Source of the DNA: Artemia franciscana
Lineage: Eukaryota; Arthropoda; Branchiopoda; Anostraca; Artemiidae
DNA: 64,000 bases
Direction: 5' to 3'
Assembly (NCBI RefSeq): GCF_032884065.1
Contig: NC_088883.1
Span: 21,405,393-21,469,392, forward strand
The notes under the pieces are model-generated. The model saw nothing but the letters and a program-made list of their open reading frames with translations, did not search any database and had not been told where the DNA came from. Numbering within the stretch: position 1 is the first letter of the stretch; each line of letters starts with the position of its first letter. Of this stretch, positions 32,846 through 42,986 are shown one piece after another. The position numbers and the translations under genes were made by a program.

Positions 32846-33458
32846 TTTGAAACAGGAAAAAGCCTATGGGTTTTTCTTATTTGGAGTAGTAAGAGACAAA
32901 CTCCAAAGAACGAGGCAGCTAAGTAAGTCCAATATGTGCCATTTTTTGATCTTTACTAGGTTTCAGCTATCTCTGCATTCAAGATACCAATAAAACTAAT
33001 AATATTTCCCGTTTACAATTAATCGATACTTTATGTAATGCGTTTAGAAAATTTTTGTAATTAACACAGAAATTATTTTTAAAATAAAATCAATTTTAAC
33101 AAAAAACTGCATTTTTGTTTAACAGTTGAATAACGAGTCTTATTAACATCATCTTGTGTATTTAAGATAAAACCTGGATTTCATTTTTACATCATCAAGG
33201 ATCGGCATAGTGCCTTATAAATAAAAACGGGGAGAATTGCCTTAAAAAATTTTAAATCGTTTTTAAATTATTGGTTCTTAGTTAAAACCTTTAATCCTAT
33301 TACATAAAATGGAAAAATATCCATAGCATTTTTGCAACTCTTCCTCTTTTAGAACTGAACCAACAAATTTACACGAAAATGTTAAAGCATATTTTATTTT
33401 ATTTAATTCTTAAGCATTTCTCTAAACCGTTTTAACCAATCAATTTTATTCATCGATT
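32846..33458 (+). repeat. Repeat unit U copy 3, upstream region
   Basis: It begins directly after the 480-bp array of copy 2, so copies 2 and 3 are in tandem. It matches 28550-29161 throughout, ending ATTCATCGATTATGGATACA before the ORF. Confidence 0.8.
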
Positions 33459-33842
33459 ATGGATACAATGGATACATGTAAAGAAGCTGTACGAAACATA
33501 TATAGGATAATAGATGGATTTAATCGTACTGTCGTTTTCTTGACTGCCTTGGTGCTAAACATAGTTTTGATGAATAGCAGTGGCTTGTTAAAAGCCTTAG
33601 TGTTTATTATTCTTATTGGTATTTACGGACTTATTATGGCTATCTACAGAAGCTATGTACTAACAAGACGCACAGTTCAAAATTTAGTTGTTTTCACCTT
33701 CATCGAGATGGTGCTCATAATGTTGATGACTAGCAGTGGTTTTTTAAAAGGGTTAATGTTTTTGGTTGTTACAGCTACAAATTATGTTACGATTGTCATC
33801 ATCCAAAGAACACATGATTATTTATGTATAGATAATAAATAA
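33459..33842 (+). CDS. Unrecognised small four-helix membrane protein, copy 3 of repeat unit U
   Basis: The function is unknown. It opens MDTMDTCKEAVRNIYRIIDG; the extra MDT comes from a 6-bp duplication at the start. It has the same two-half plan as copy 1, with LMNSSGLLKALVFIILIGIY and LMTSSGFLKGLMFLVV. The last residues (RTHDYLCIDNK) come from sequence next to, or within, a Helitron fragment beginning near 33841. By eye, about 27 residues differ from copy 1 over 115, silent differences look fewer, and no indel breaks the frame. That pattern could mean diversifying selection, or a young neutral duplicate in which the frame survives by chance. It is inside the channel's intron 3, in sense. 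Confidence 0.45.
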   Translation: MDTMDTCKEAVRNIYRIIDGFNRTVVFLTALVLNIVLMNSSGLLKALVFIILIGIYGLIMAIYRSYVLTRRTVQNLVVFTFIEMVLIMLMTSSGFLKGLMFLVVTATNYVTIVIIQRTHDYLCIDNK

Positions 33843-34350
33843 TTGTCTCTGCAGATAAATAGATTTTGCCCTCGAGCTTTGTTGATGGTGATTGCAAATA
33901 CTAACCAAATTGGGAATTGTAATCTTTTGAATTGAAAATGCAGATCTGTTAGAATCATGGGAATGCGAGGAATAAGAACAGCCTCACCCTCGGAAGGCCC
34001 TGTTAAGATTGTTACCTCCATTACGTTTTCCATTGTTTGTTTTTTTACCGCAAGTGGTGTGCCGTTTTAAAGCTTTGGTGGTTTAATATTTCGCAATATG
34101 ATTATTGTTACATCTTTTTTTTAGTTGTAGCACGTGTAGTGGAAACCCTGGGAGATCCAGCAAATTTTTACTGTCTCTTTCAGGCGCAAGCCCAGTTTCG
34201 CCTTGCTCTTGTAAATACATCGACAATCTTTCTTTTGGTAATTTATTTCTGAGTCGCAAGCCTACCCCCCCCCCCTCTAAAGGAACATGTATGCAAGGTG
34301 CTAATTTTTAACTGCGTAAAACTTGTGGATATACAACATTCTTCGCGGTC
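33841..34350 (-). mobile_element. Helitron fragment, rearranged
   Basis: On the - strand, 34033-33870 carries the helicase end (MENVMEVTILTGPSEGEAVL, then FAITINKARGQ, motif V). 34161-34350 is 3' untranslated Helitron sequence also seen at 27540-27740. The order is disrupted by internal deletions, and no hairpin or CTAG end is present. Confidence 0.8.
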
Positions 34351-34589
34351 CCATTTTCTCTAATTTAATTTTAATTTTCTCTAATTTTAATTTTCTCTAA
34401 AATGAGCCATTAAAAAGCTCTATGATGTTCCATTGCCAAGCTACTAAAAAAAAAGAAATAAAAAAACTAAAAAAAGAACAACTAAAAAAAATAAAGAAAA
34501 ACTAAAAAAGAAAAAAAACCTAAAAAAACAAAAAACTAAAAAAGAAAAAAGCTAAAAACAGAAAAACTAAAAAATAACTTAAAAAAAGA
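34351..34589. repeat. A-rich simple sequence
   Basis: Runs of (A)n-CTA-(A)n-G; low complexity, no gene. Confidence 0.8.
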
Positions 34590-34618
34590 GTCCTGTGGTG
34601 GCGCAGTGGGTTTGACCT
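34590..34618 (+). mobile_element. SINE 5' fragment
   Basis: AGTCCTGTGGTGGCGCAGTG GGTTTGACCT matches the head and A box of the SINE at 23923. It breaks off into family R sequence. Confidence 0.7.
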
Positions 34619-35515
34619 AAAAATACTTTAGCGTAAAGAACAAAGAGGTGAGCCCCTCATAAGCATAATAATTTCTGTTCGCTTTAAGTTTTAATGCAGC
34701 TTCTTACTTCCAGTTGAAATTTTTTTTCATATTTAAATTTTCATTGTTTTTTTTTAATAATGCTAGAAAATCCCGCACTCCCTTCATGGAAATTTTCTTC
34801 CCCCATGACAAATTCCTCGATGGAAAGCTCCCCCAACATATCCCCCTCTTCTCAACCCCCCCACCTAAAAATGCCCTTGAAAGCGTCTGTACGCTTCCCA
34901 ATACCATTACTATATGTATGCACTGGTCAAAGTTTGTAACTTGTAGCCCCTCCCACGGGGACTGTGGGGGAATAAGTCGTCCCCAAAGACATTGTTATAA
35001 GGTTTTTCGACTACGCTGAAAAAAAATGGCTATCTGAGAATTTTGATCCGTTGACTTTGGGAAAATAATTAGCGTTGGAGGGGCCCAGGTGCCCTTCAAT
35101 TTTTGTGGTCACTTTAAAAGGGAACTAGAACTTTTCATTTCCGTTAGAATGAGCCCTCTCGCAACATTCTAGGACCACTGGGTCGATACGATCACCCCTG
35201 GAAAAAAAAAACAAATAAACGCGCATCCGTGATCTGCCTTCTGGCAAAAAATACTATTAAAATTAAGATTCTATGACTTTTAGGGGGTGTTTCTCCCTAT
35301 TTTTAAAATAAGGCAAATTTTCTCACGCTCGTAACTTTTGATGGGTAAGACTAAACGTGATGAAACTTATATATTTAAAATCAGCATTAAAATGCAATTC
35401 TTTTGACGTAGCTATTGGTATCAAAATTCAATTTTTTTGAGTTTTTGTTTCTATTGAGCCGGGTCGCTCCTTACTACAGTTCGTTACCACAAACTGTTTG
35501 ATTAAAGTTTTTGTT
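34619..35515. repeat. Family R copy 2
   Basis: It is the reverse complement of 6765-8010, starting at CTTTAGCGTAAAGAACAAAG and ending with the GTCGCTCCTTACTxCAGTTC GTTACCAC block. It has no palindromic second arm, so the family exists in both single and foldback forms. Open frames are not conserved with copy 1. Confidence 0.8.
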
Positions 35516-35610
35516 CGAACACCATAAATATTATTGCCTTTTAAATAATAACTTCAGCGATCCTGAACTGAGAACTAAAATAAAATAAAATTGCCTTGCG
35601 AAAGATATAA
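35516..35610 (+). repeat. Left member of a direct repeat flanking the RTE LINE
   Basis: GAACACCATAAATATTATTG ... GATCCTGAACTGAGAACTAA is about 80 percent identical by eye to 38545-38625, on the far side of the LINE. Confidence 0.65.
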
Positions 35611-35639
35611 ATAATATAAATATATAAATAGTGCATTTA

Positions 35640-38462
35640 ATTATTACGTCTTATGTTATAATGACATAGAATTTGTTTACTCAGGCAGGAAGGATGGGGC
35701 ACATAGACAGGGAGTAGGGCTCATGATGAATAAGGAAGCTACTAAGTCTTGTTTAGGCTGGGAAGGTATTAATAATAGAATACTAATTGCTCATTTTATG
35801 ACTAAAAAGTTTAGGGTATCAGTTATAATAGTATATGCCCCATTGAACCAACTGATGGAGATACTAGTGACTCAGATGAATTTTACTTACAGTTACAGGA
35901 GCAAATAGAGAGGGTACCAGGTAGAAATATGGTGTTTTTGCTAGGAGATTTTAATGCCCAGGTTGGTAGAAATAGGGATAGATGGTATCCTAGCCTAGGT
36001 AAATTTGGTGTAGGAAAAGAAAACAGTAATGGCTATAGGCTTTTGCAATTTTGTAGGTATAACAACCTAGTTATAACCAATACGGTGTTTGGTCACAAAA
36101 TGGCCCATAAGTTGACATGGTATTCACGTGATGGTAAGACAGCAAACCTTATTGATTATGTTATTGTAAACAGAAGACTAGCAGGATCAATACAAGATAC
36201 TAGGGTGTATAGGAGTGCCGTTATTGATGTTAAAAGTAAAGATCACCATCTAGTAGTGTCTAAGGTTAATTTAAAGCTGAAATTTCGGAAGGGTAACTCC
36301 CTCCCGGAAAGTTATGATGTTGGTAGACTTCAGGATGAAAATTTGAGACAAAAATTCCAGGAACAATTGAGCACTAAACTTGAGGGTTTAAAATTTGACA
36401 ATGTGGAAGATGGATGGAATAATTTCAGAAAAACAATTTGTGAAGTTGCTGATGGTGTCCTAGGGAAGAGTGCTAAGACAGCAACTAGGAATATTAGTGA
36501 AAAAGCTTTAGGTTTAATAGAGAGTAGAAGGGGTTTGTATAAGAATTATCTGAGTGATAGGTCATATGAAAACAAAAGGAATGTAAAGAAAGTGGAGAAA
36601 GCATTAAAATATGAACTAAGGAGATGTGAAATGGAGGCGATGGATAAAATTGCTGAGGATCTGGAAGATGCGGCTAGACGGCATAATAGTAAAATATTAT
36701 ACTGGTATGTTAATAAATTGAAAGGGAGTAGCCAATCCGGACTAGTCCCAGTTAAAGATAGAAATGGGGCCACAATTAGTGATAAGGAAAAAGTTAAAGA
36801 AAGATGGGTGGAACATTTTGAGAATGTGCTAAACCGAGATACAGTTGCAGGAAAAGATATAGATGAAAATGAAAATGTTTGTGATACCTTGGATGTGAAG
36901 GAAGATTTGTTTAGTGAGGAAGAATTAGCGACAGTACTAGAAGGATTAAAAAATAATAAGGCCCCAGGTGCTGATAGTATGATTAATGAGTTCCTTAAAT
37001 ATGGTGGCTCTGAGGTTAGGAATAAGCTACTGAAGGTTATGAACATGATTTTTGAAAAAGAGGAAGTACCCAATGATTTTAGGAAAACCTTAATTAAACC
37101 ACTGTCTAAGAAATGTGACAAGAGTGAGTGTCGTAATTATCGATGCATTAGTCTGGTCTCTGTAGGTAGCAAATTACTGAGTAATATGATACTTTTTAGA
37201 CTGAGACATACTGTAGACAAAGTTTTAAGGGAAGAACAATGCGGTTATAGAAAAGGTAGAGGATGTGTCGACCATGTTTTCACTCTTAGGTTAATAATTG
37301 AGAAGTCCCTTCGTTGTCAAACACCTTTGGTCCTTAGTTTTATCGATTATGAGCAAGCTTTCGATTCTGTTGATAGAACAGCGTTAACAAAGGTCTTATC
37401 GTTATATGGTATACCAGAAAAATACATTAAAGTGATTTGCGCTATGTACGAGAATAATACTGCTGCGGTTAAGGTAGGAAATGAGGTTAGCAACTGGTTT
37501 TGTATTAAATCAGGAGTTAAGCAGGGTTGTGTTCTATCCCCCTTTATATGGATCATTTTGATGGACTTCGTCTTAAGGAGCACAGGAAAGGCAATTGGAG
37601 ACCATGGAATCAAATGGGGAGGAAGAACGCTCCTGGACTTAGATTATGCTGATGATTTAAGCATATTAGATGAAAGTGTGAGCAAAATGAATGAATCTTG
37701 AGAGGTTTTACGAGTTCAGGGTGCTAAAATAGGCTTGAAAATTAATGTTAAGAAGACTAAGTCACTAAGGCTAGGAATAAGTGAAGATGAACAGGTGACA
37801 TTAGGTAACGAAAAGATTGATCAGGTTGGGAGCTTCAGTTTCCTTGGTAGTATTATTAGTAAAGATGGTGGGAGCAGTGAAGATGTTAAAAGTAGAATAG
37901 CTAAAGCTCAGGGTGTTTTTTCACAGTTAAAAAAAGTTTGGAAGAATAGAAAGATAAGCCTACAAACCAAGATTAGAATATTGGAAGCTACAGTGATGAC
38001 AGTGGTCAAATATGGCTCTGAAGCATGGGCACTCCGAAAAGCAGATGAAAATTTACTAGATGTTTTCCAGAGAAATTGCCTACGGATTGTTCTGGGTACC
38101 TGGCTGACTGACCGTATTTCAAACAGTAGGTTGTACGAAAAGTGTGGTTCAATCCCGCTTTCTGGGGCTATAATGAAAGAAAGGTTGAGATGGCTAGGCC
38201 ACGTTCTACGGATGAAGGATGACAGATTACCGAAGATTGTCCTTTTTGGCCAACCGTCTGGGGCTACACGGAAAGCAGGTCGTCCTTGTCTGGGTTGGGA
38301 GGATGTCATAAATAAGGATTTAAAGGAAATGGGAACTTCCTGGGAGGGTGTAAAGAGGGAGGCTTTAAATAGATTAGGTTGGAGGAGGAGCGTGCGTAGC
38401 TGTGTTGGCCTCAGGCGGCTTGGTGCTGCAGTGAGTTATTAGTAGTAGTAGTAGTAGTAGTA
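35640..38462 (+). mobile_element. RTE-clade LINE with (TAG)n tail
   Basis: A 5'-truncated element with one ORF (endonuclease then RT) and a (TAG)n tail at about 38437-38462 right after the stop. A microsatellite tail with almost no 3' UTR is typical of the RTE clade. Related fragments lie at 49690-50595, 58004-58070 and, on the - strand, 62450-62600. It is in sense within channel intron 3. Confidence 0.9.
35655..38442 (+). pseudogene. RTE endonuclease-reverse transcriptase, two frameshifts
   Basis: The endonuclease begins after its first catalytic motif with GAHRQGVGLMMNKEATK and VIIVYAPLNQ. A shift near 35860 leads to NMVFLLGDFNAQVGRNRDRW, KLTWYSRDGKTANLIDYVIV and KSKDHHLVV (the usual SDHRLV). 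The RT shows LKNNKAPGADSMINEFLKYG, NYRCISLVSVGSKLLSNM, CGYRKGRGCVDHVFTLRLII, LSFIDYEQAFDSVDR, GVKQGCVLSPFIWIILMD and LDYADDLSILDE. A shift and TGA at about 37700 precede INVKKTKSLRLGISEDEQ, YGSEAWALRK, RLRWLGHVLRMKDDRLPK and the RTE-type end GRPCLGWEDVINKDLK. All catalytic residues of the RT core are kept, so the copy died recently. Confidence 0.9.
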
Positions 38463-39529
38463 GTATTTTATAATTGAAACTAACTTTTAAATCTTTAGGT
38501 ATTTTTCTAGTTTTTTATTAAAAAATGAAAATTATTGCTCAGACACCATAAATAATGTTGCACTTTACAAAATAACTTTAGTGATCATGAACTGAGAACT
38601 AAAAAAAATCTACGAAAATAAAGCAAAACGTTGGAGATAAGGCACTTTAGGAGACAAGCCAAAAAAAGTTTGGTTCCAGGAGGCAAGATGTTAATAAAAA
38701 ATTTGCTATTACAGAGCTATAGTAAAAGAAAGTTTTTCGTAAAAACATAAATTGTTTTTGAAGTTATTTTTGTTAATTATGAAATGTTTTTAAACTCATC
38801 AATTTCCTTTCAAATTAGTCATTCAACAGCTGTCTATGATTTTCCAGTGCCAACCTAGCTGAGGTGAAAAAAAAAGAAAAAAAAAGAAAAAAGAAGCTGT
38901 CGATGCAGAATATCGTGGTTACACCTACTTCTTTTTATTTTCAAACCAATATATTTTCCTTGTTACTCAAGCCCAGGGAAAGTTAGTTTCCTACATAGGG
39001 GTATTAGACAAGGAAGTTGTAATAGTGTACTTCTTTTTTTGATCTGACTCTAGTTTTAGGAGTTATGGGCTATTTTGTTTCTTACAATGGGATGTGATCG
39101 TCTCTTACTGTTGCAAGCTACCGCTGTTATTCCGATACAGGAGCTGAAAACTTCTCCATAAGGGTTTACTTATATGCTCAATTCAGTAGTGAGATTTTCA
39201 TTAGTATAACTCGCTTCTGTTGGGTATTTCACATCTTACTCAAAAATCGGTTAAATTTTCTCCGTTTCATAGCTTTTGATGGGCAAAACTAAGCTTAATG
39301 AATTTTACATATTTGGAGCCAGCAAAAACCAAACATTTTGTTCTATTAATTTTTGTTACACTTTTTTTTCCAGAATTTTGGTTAAAATTGGGCTGAATCC
39401 CTCCTTATTTGTAATTCATTGCCAGAAAATATTTGAACAATAGAATGATCCTTCCTTTGTCTGATGCAGTCACGACATTTGAATGGAGACTTAAATTTCT
39501 AATGTACCATATTTTTTTTTTCATTTCAG
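38463..39529 (+). other. End of channel intron 3
   Basis: It includes the right member of the LINE-flanking direct repeat (38545-38625), A-rich runs near 38865, and the acceptor TTTTTTTCATTTCAG. No other gene is seen. Confidence 0.6.
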
Positions 39530-39748
39530 GATTTGACTTTTGACGACATTAAAGAATCAATCTATTACACATCAATTCCTTTGCTTTGTGACATTGGCGG
39601 TTCTCTTGGCCTTCTTCTTGGTGCGTCCGTTTTAACTTTTTTTGAAATAGTTGAAGCTATATCTGTTGCATTTTTCGTAAGTGGTAAGAGTGTGACTGAC
39701 AAAATTAAGCAAAAGAAATCTAGAAATAAAAATAGCTCCTATTTATGA
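39530..39748 (+). CDS. DEG/ENaC sodium channel, last exon with TM2 and selectivity filter
   Basis: This terminal exon of the amiloride-sensitive channel starts in phase 0 after TTTCATTTCAG, matching the phase-0 end at 23749. The peptide begins DLTFDDIKESIYYTSIPLLC, then DIGGSLGLLLGASVLTFFEI. D-I-G-G-x-x-G-L-x-x-G-A-S-x-L-T-x-x-E is the family hallmark; GAS is the selectivity filter and the Glu closes TM2. The membrane helix runs to about SVAFFVSG, followed by a short basic tail KIKQKKSRNKNSSYL and TGA at 39746-39748. The preceding YY..IPL block is the usual pre-TM2 region. Such channels work as trimers in the plasma membrane; the ligand or subfamily cannot be set from this half. No AATAAA was seen in the 300 bp after the stop. 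Confidence 0.94.
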   Translation, partial: DLTFDDIKESIYYTSIPLLCDIGGSLGLLLGASVLTFFEIVEAISVAFFVSGKSVTDKIKQKKSRNKNSSYL

Positions 39749-40036
39749 TTATAGATGACTTTTATGTAGGGAACTTTAGAACATGTGAATAGCTCTGTCC
39801 GTGGGGCTACAAACCTGGTTCCACTTTCGCACAGCTGGATATTACAGTATTGTTCTCCCCCTCTGCCTCTTTAGACTAATCCCAATATTTTTTAGACAAT
39901 TTCTCAACTTTTTTTTAAATACTACTTATCATCACTGGACAGCTAAAACCTCTGGTTGGTATCTTTTCCTGTAAAAAAATACTTTAGTGTATAATTGTGT
40001 CGCCAGTTCTTCAATTCATAAGAATATAGAGGGGGC

Positions 40037-40041
<5 letters not shown>
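39749..40041 (+). other. Probable 3' UTR or downstream flank of the channel gene
   Basis: No canonical polyadenylation signal stands out before the (TA)n array. GTAAAAAAATACTTTAGTG is the only A-rich stretch. Confidence 0.4.

Positions 40042-40133
<92 letters not shown>
40042..40133. repeat. (TA)n microsatellite, about 46 units
   Basis: Uninterrupted TA repeats that end exactly at a Helitron 3' terminus. Tyr-Ile open frames in it are artefacts. Confidence 0.97.
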
Positions 40134-40134
<1 letters not shown>

Positions 40135-40489
40135 TAGCTGTTGGTGTGGCGCGAAGTGCCATACCAACACCTAGTTGGTGGGGGCGCTTTGCAACCCCTC
40201 GCGCGCGTAAGTCGTTACGCGCCATATTAGTTACGTGCCATTGTAGTTTTGTCCCTGTGTCCCACCTGTGAATATAGATAGATATATACATGTTTTTAAC
40301 TACGTAAAACTTGCAAATATACAATATTCTTCGCTGTCCCATCGTCTGTGGATATGAATAGATTGTCAGGTTTATCGACTCTTGAACATGCAACATATAA
40401 TTGTCCATGGGAAAACAATCCGTATTCAGATCTATTTTGCATTTTTCTAACGATTGCCCTTGGGCTTTGTTGATGGTAATTGCTAATCG

Positions 40490-40690
40490 AACATTCCCTG
40501 TGTCCCCGTCGTCATTTATATATCCCCCATGTGCCCTTCCGGCGTCCCCGTTGTAGTTGTAGTCCTGTGTCCCGGTCGTCATTTATTCCCTGTGTCCCGC
40601 TTGTCATTTGTGTCCCGGTCTGTAATTTCTCTTTGAGTGTTCCGGTCGTCATTTATATTCCTTGTGTCCCGGTGTCCCGGTCTGTAACAT
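40490..40690 (-). repeat. Helitron-internal minisatellite (GTCCCGGTCGTCATTTATAT type)
   Basis: Tandem and shuffled copies of TGTCCCGGTCGTCATTTATA TTCCC and the variant CCCGGTCTGTAATTTCTCTT TGAGTG. The same array occurs at 42340-42735 and, inverted, at 43560-43715, always inside Helitrons. Confidence 0.88.
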
Positions 40691-41130
40691 ACGACAATAG
40701 ATCAATTGTGTTGTAACTTTGTTCACGATCCCATTCTACACATGTAGAAATAGAAGCAATACGATTAGGTGAAGGCATTCCCAAATGCTTGAGAAGTTTG
40801 TTTGCAATAGATAAGCACAGTCCAAGGTCATACCTGACCTTTCTAGCCGCATTCGGTGGAGTATATTGTAGGCCTTTTGCGATTTGTATTTCTCCCATAA
40901 CTCTGTAGGAGATGAAGGAGAGCAACTTTTGCCGGAAGACACGGGCCGTAATGTCATGTCTATGAACCGGTGATTGTACAGGATGTAAAAGCTGTTGTAT
41001 CCCAAGATGGATTATATGTAAATGTAATAAATGACGAATCATTAATCTATAGGCATAATATTCCATTGCGCTGCATTTCTTATCCATTTCTTTGTTAGTG
41101 GCTGGATTTATCAATTTAATATTAAAGTGA
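40653..41130 (-). pseudogene. Helitron Rep-helicase remnant, internally deleted
   Basis: The - strand reads MINPATNKEMDKKCSAMEYY, the same start block as the Rep region of the large Helitron (47610-47550). It jumps to QSPVHRHDITARVFRQKL, then to the KYDLGLCLSIANKLLKHLGM and PSPNRIASISTCVEWDREQS block that precedes the helicase. Large internal deletions removed the HUH motif and the Walker motifs. Confidence 0.8.
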
Positions 41131-41479
41131 TAGCCGTCGGCTCCATCCCAAAAAATGATAGGATATTGTAGGTTATCGTAGCATCGATGAGTTTAAGCAA
41201 TTCTTGTCAACTGATTGTTTCGCGTAAGAACTGATCACCGACCATAACGATTGCCACTTCGTTGATAGTTGCGTATCAGTAGGCATCAATTCGATTGCTG
41301 TTTTGAACAGAAGCACTAAATTATTATTTTTGTTGAAAAGATGTTGCAACTGGGAAACGATAGTCCTTTCAACGTCGTTTTTTTATCATCGGTATCACTT
41401 TCAAGTTGTTTGGTTTATTTTACCTTGGCTTGTCTTTCGTCACTATGAAATACATATCGCCGAACCTTTGTTTTTTTAA

Positions 41480-41690
41480 CTAAAATCTGGTAGGCATTGA
41501 TGACCTTATCCAAGTCAAAATCCCGAACCCAATCATCATCGCTATCATTTTCAGTTTGATACGTTTTGACTCTCGCTGTCTAGATTGATTTTCATCTAAC
41601 TGCGCGGTTTTGTGTTCTTTAGCCGCAAGCCTTTTGGCATTAACTCTTTGAGCAGCTTCCTCGGCTGTTTCTTCTGCCATTGTAGGATTT
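41480..41690 (-). pseudogene. Helitron N-terminal ORF fragment
   Basis: MAEETAEEAAQRVNAKRLAA, then KTAQLDENQSRQRESKRIKL. The same charged, Ala/Arg-rich region with an E-A-A-Q-R and S-x-R-Q-R-E-S-K pattern occurs on the + strand at 43160-43440. It is the coiled, low-complexity start of Helitron proteins, cut off here. Confidence 0.7.
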
Positions 41691-41965
41691 ATACTAAAAT
41701 TTCTCTTTTAATTAACTATTTGAACAGCTTCCTCGACTGTTTGTTCTGTCATTTTAAGATCTGTAATAAAAATTTCTCTTTGAAACGCCTTCTTATATAA
41801 TTATAATGACGTCATATACAAAGCCTTTGCCGTCATATACAAAGCCTTTGACGTCATATACAAAAATACAAAATACATACCTGACGTCATAATGCTCAAT
41901 CCTTATAATGACGTCAGTGGACAAACAAGACGTCAGTCGACAAACAACTTATTTTTATATCTATA

Positions 41966-42736
41966 CTAGCTGTTGGGGTGGTGCTTAGCGACACCCCAAC
42001 ACCTAGTTGGTGGGGGCGCTTTGCCCCCCCAAGCCCCCCCCCCCGAGCACGTAAGTCGTTACTTGCCATATTAGTTACGCGCCATTGTAGTTGTGTCCCT
42101 GTGTCCCACCTGTGAATATAGATAGATATATATTTTTTTAACTACGTAAATGTTGCGAATATACAACATTCTTGGTTGTCCCATTGTCTGTGCATATAAA
42201 TAGATTGTCAGGTATACCGACTCTTGAACATGCAACATATAATTGTCCATGGGAAAAACAATCTGTATTCAGATCTATACCTCATTATTCTAATGATTGC
42301 CCTTGAGCTTTGTTCATGGTGATTGCTAATCGAAAAATCCCTGTGTCCCCGACGTCATTTATATATCCCCCTGTGCCCCCCGGCGTCCCTGTTGTAGTTG
42401 TGTCCCTGTGTCCCGGTCGTCATTTATATTCCCTGTGTCCCGGTCGTCATTAGTGTCCCGGTGTCCCAGTCTGTAATTTCTCTTTGAGTGTCGCGGTCGT
42501 CATTTATATTCCCTGTGTCCCGGTGTCCCGGACGTCATTTTTGTCCCGGTCGTCATTTGTGTTCCGGTGTCCCGGTCTGTAATTTCTCTTTGAGTGTCCC
42601 GGTCGTCATTTATATTCCCTGTGTCCCGGTCGTCATTTGTGTCCCGGTGCTTTGTTGATGGTGATTGCTAATCGAACATTCCTTGTGTCCCGGTCGCTTT
42701 CTCTTTGAGTGTCCCGGTCGTCATTTATATTCCCTA
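41966..42736 (-). mobile_element. Helitron B, 3' end plus minisatellite
   Basis: The terminal hairpin GTTGGGGTGG...ACACCCCAAC and CTAG (41969-41966) lie 3 bp from the head of Helitron A, so the two are arranged head to tail. Only helicase-end and minisatellite sequence (42340-42735) remains before Helitron C interrupts. Confidence 0.82.
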
Positions 42737-42985
<249 letters not shown>

Positions 42986-42986
42986 A

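Larger units (their letters stand above)
40134..41963 (-). mobile_element. Helitron A, internally deleted, with both ends
   Basis: On the - strand it starts at about 41963 with a variant of the TATATAAAAATAAGTTGTCTG head (here TAGATATAAAAATAAGTTG) and ends with the hairpin GTTGGTATGGC...GCCACACCAAC followed by CTAG at 40137-40134, set in TA repeats. Inside are an N-terminal ORF piece (41680-41480, AEETAEEAAQRVNAKRLAAK), a short Rep-helicase remnant (about 41114-40653) and the CCGGGACAC minisatellite. GACGTCA steps near 41810-41930 recur in other copies' heads. It is non-autonomous. Confidence 0.85.

Noticed and set aside
39943..40582. Long Tyr-Ile open frames at the (TA)n arrays, also at 43920-44197
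   Set aside because: Pure microsatellite translation, in frames on both strands.
40490..42735. CRISPR-like regular repeats
   Set aside because: Units are a Helitron minisatellite without unique spacers, in a eukaryotic genome.
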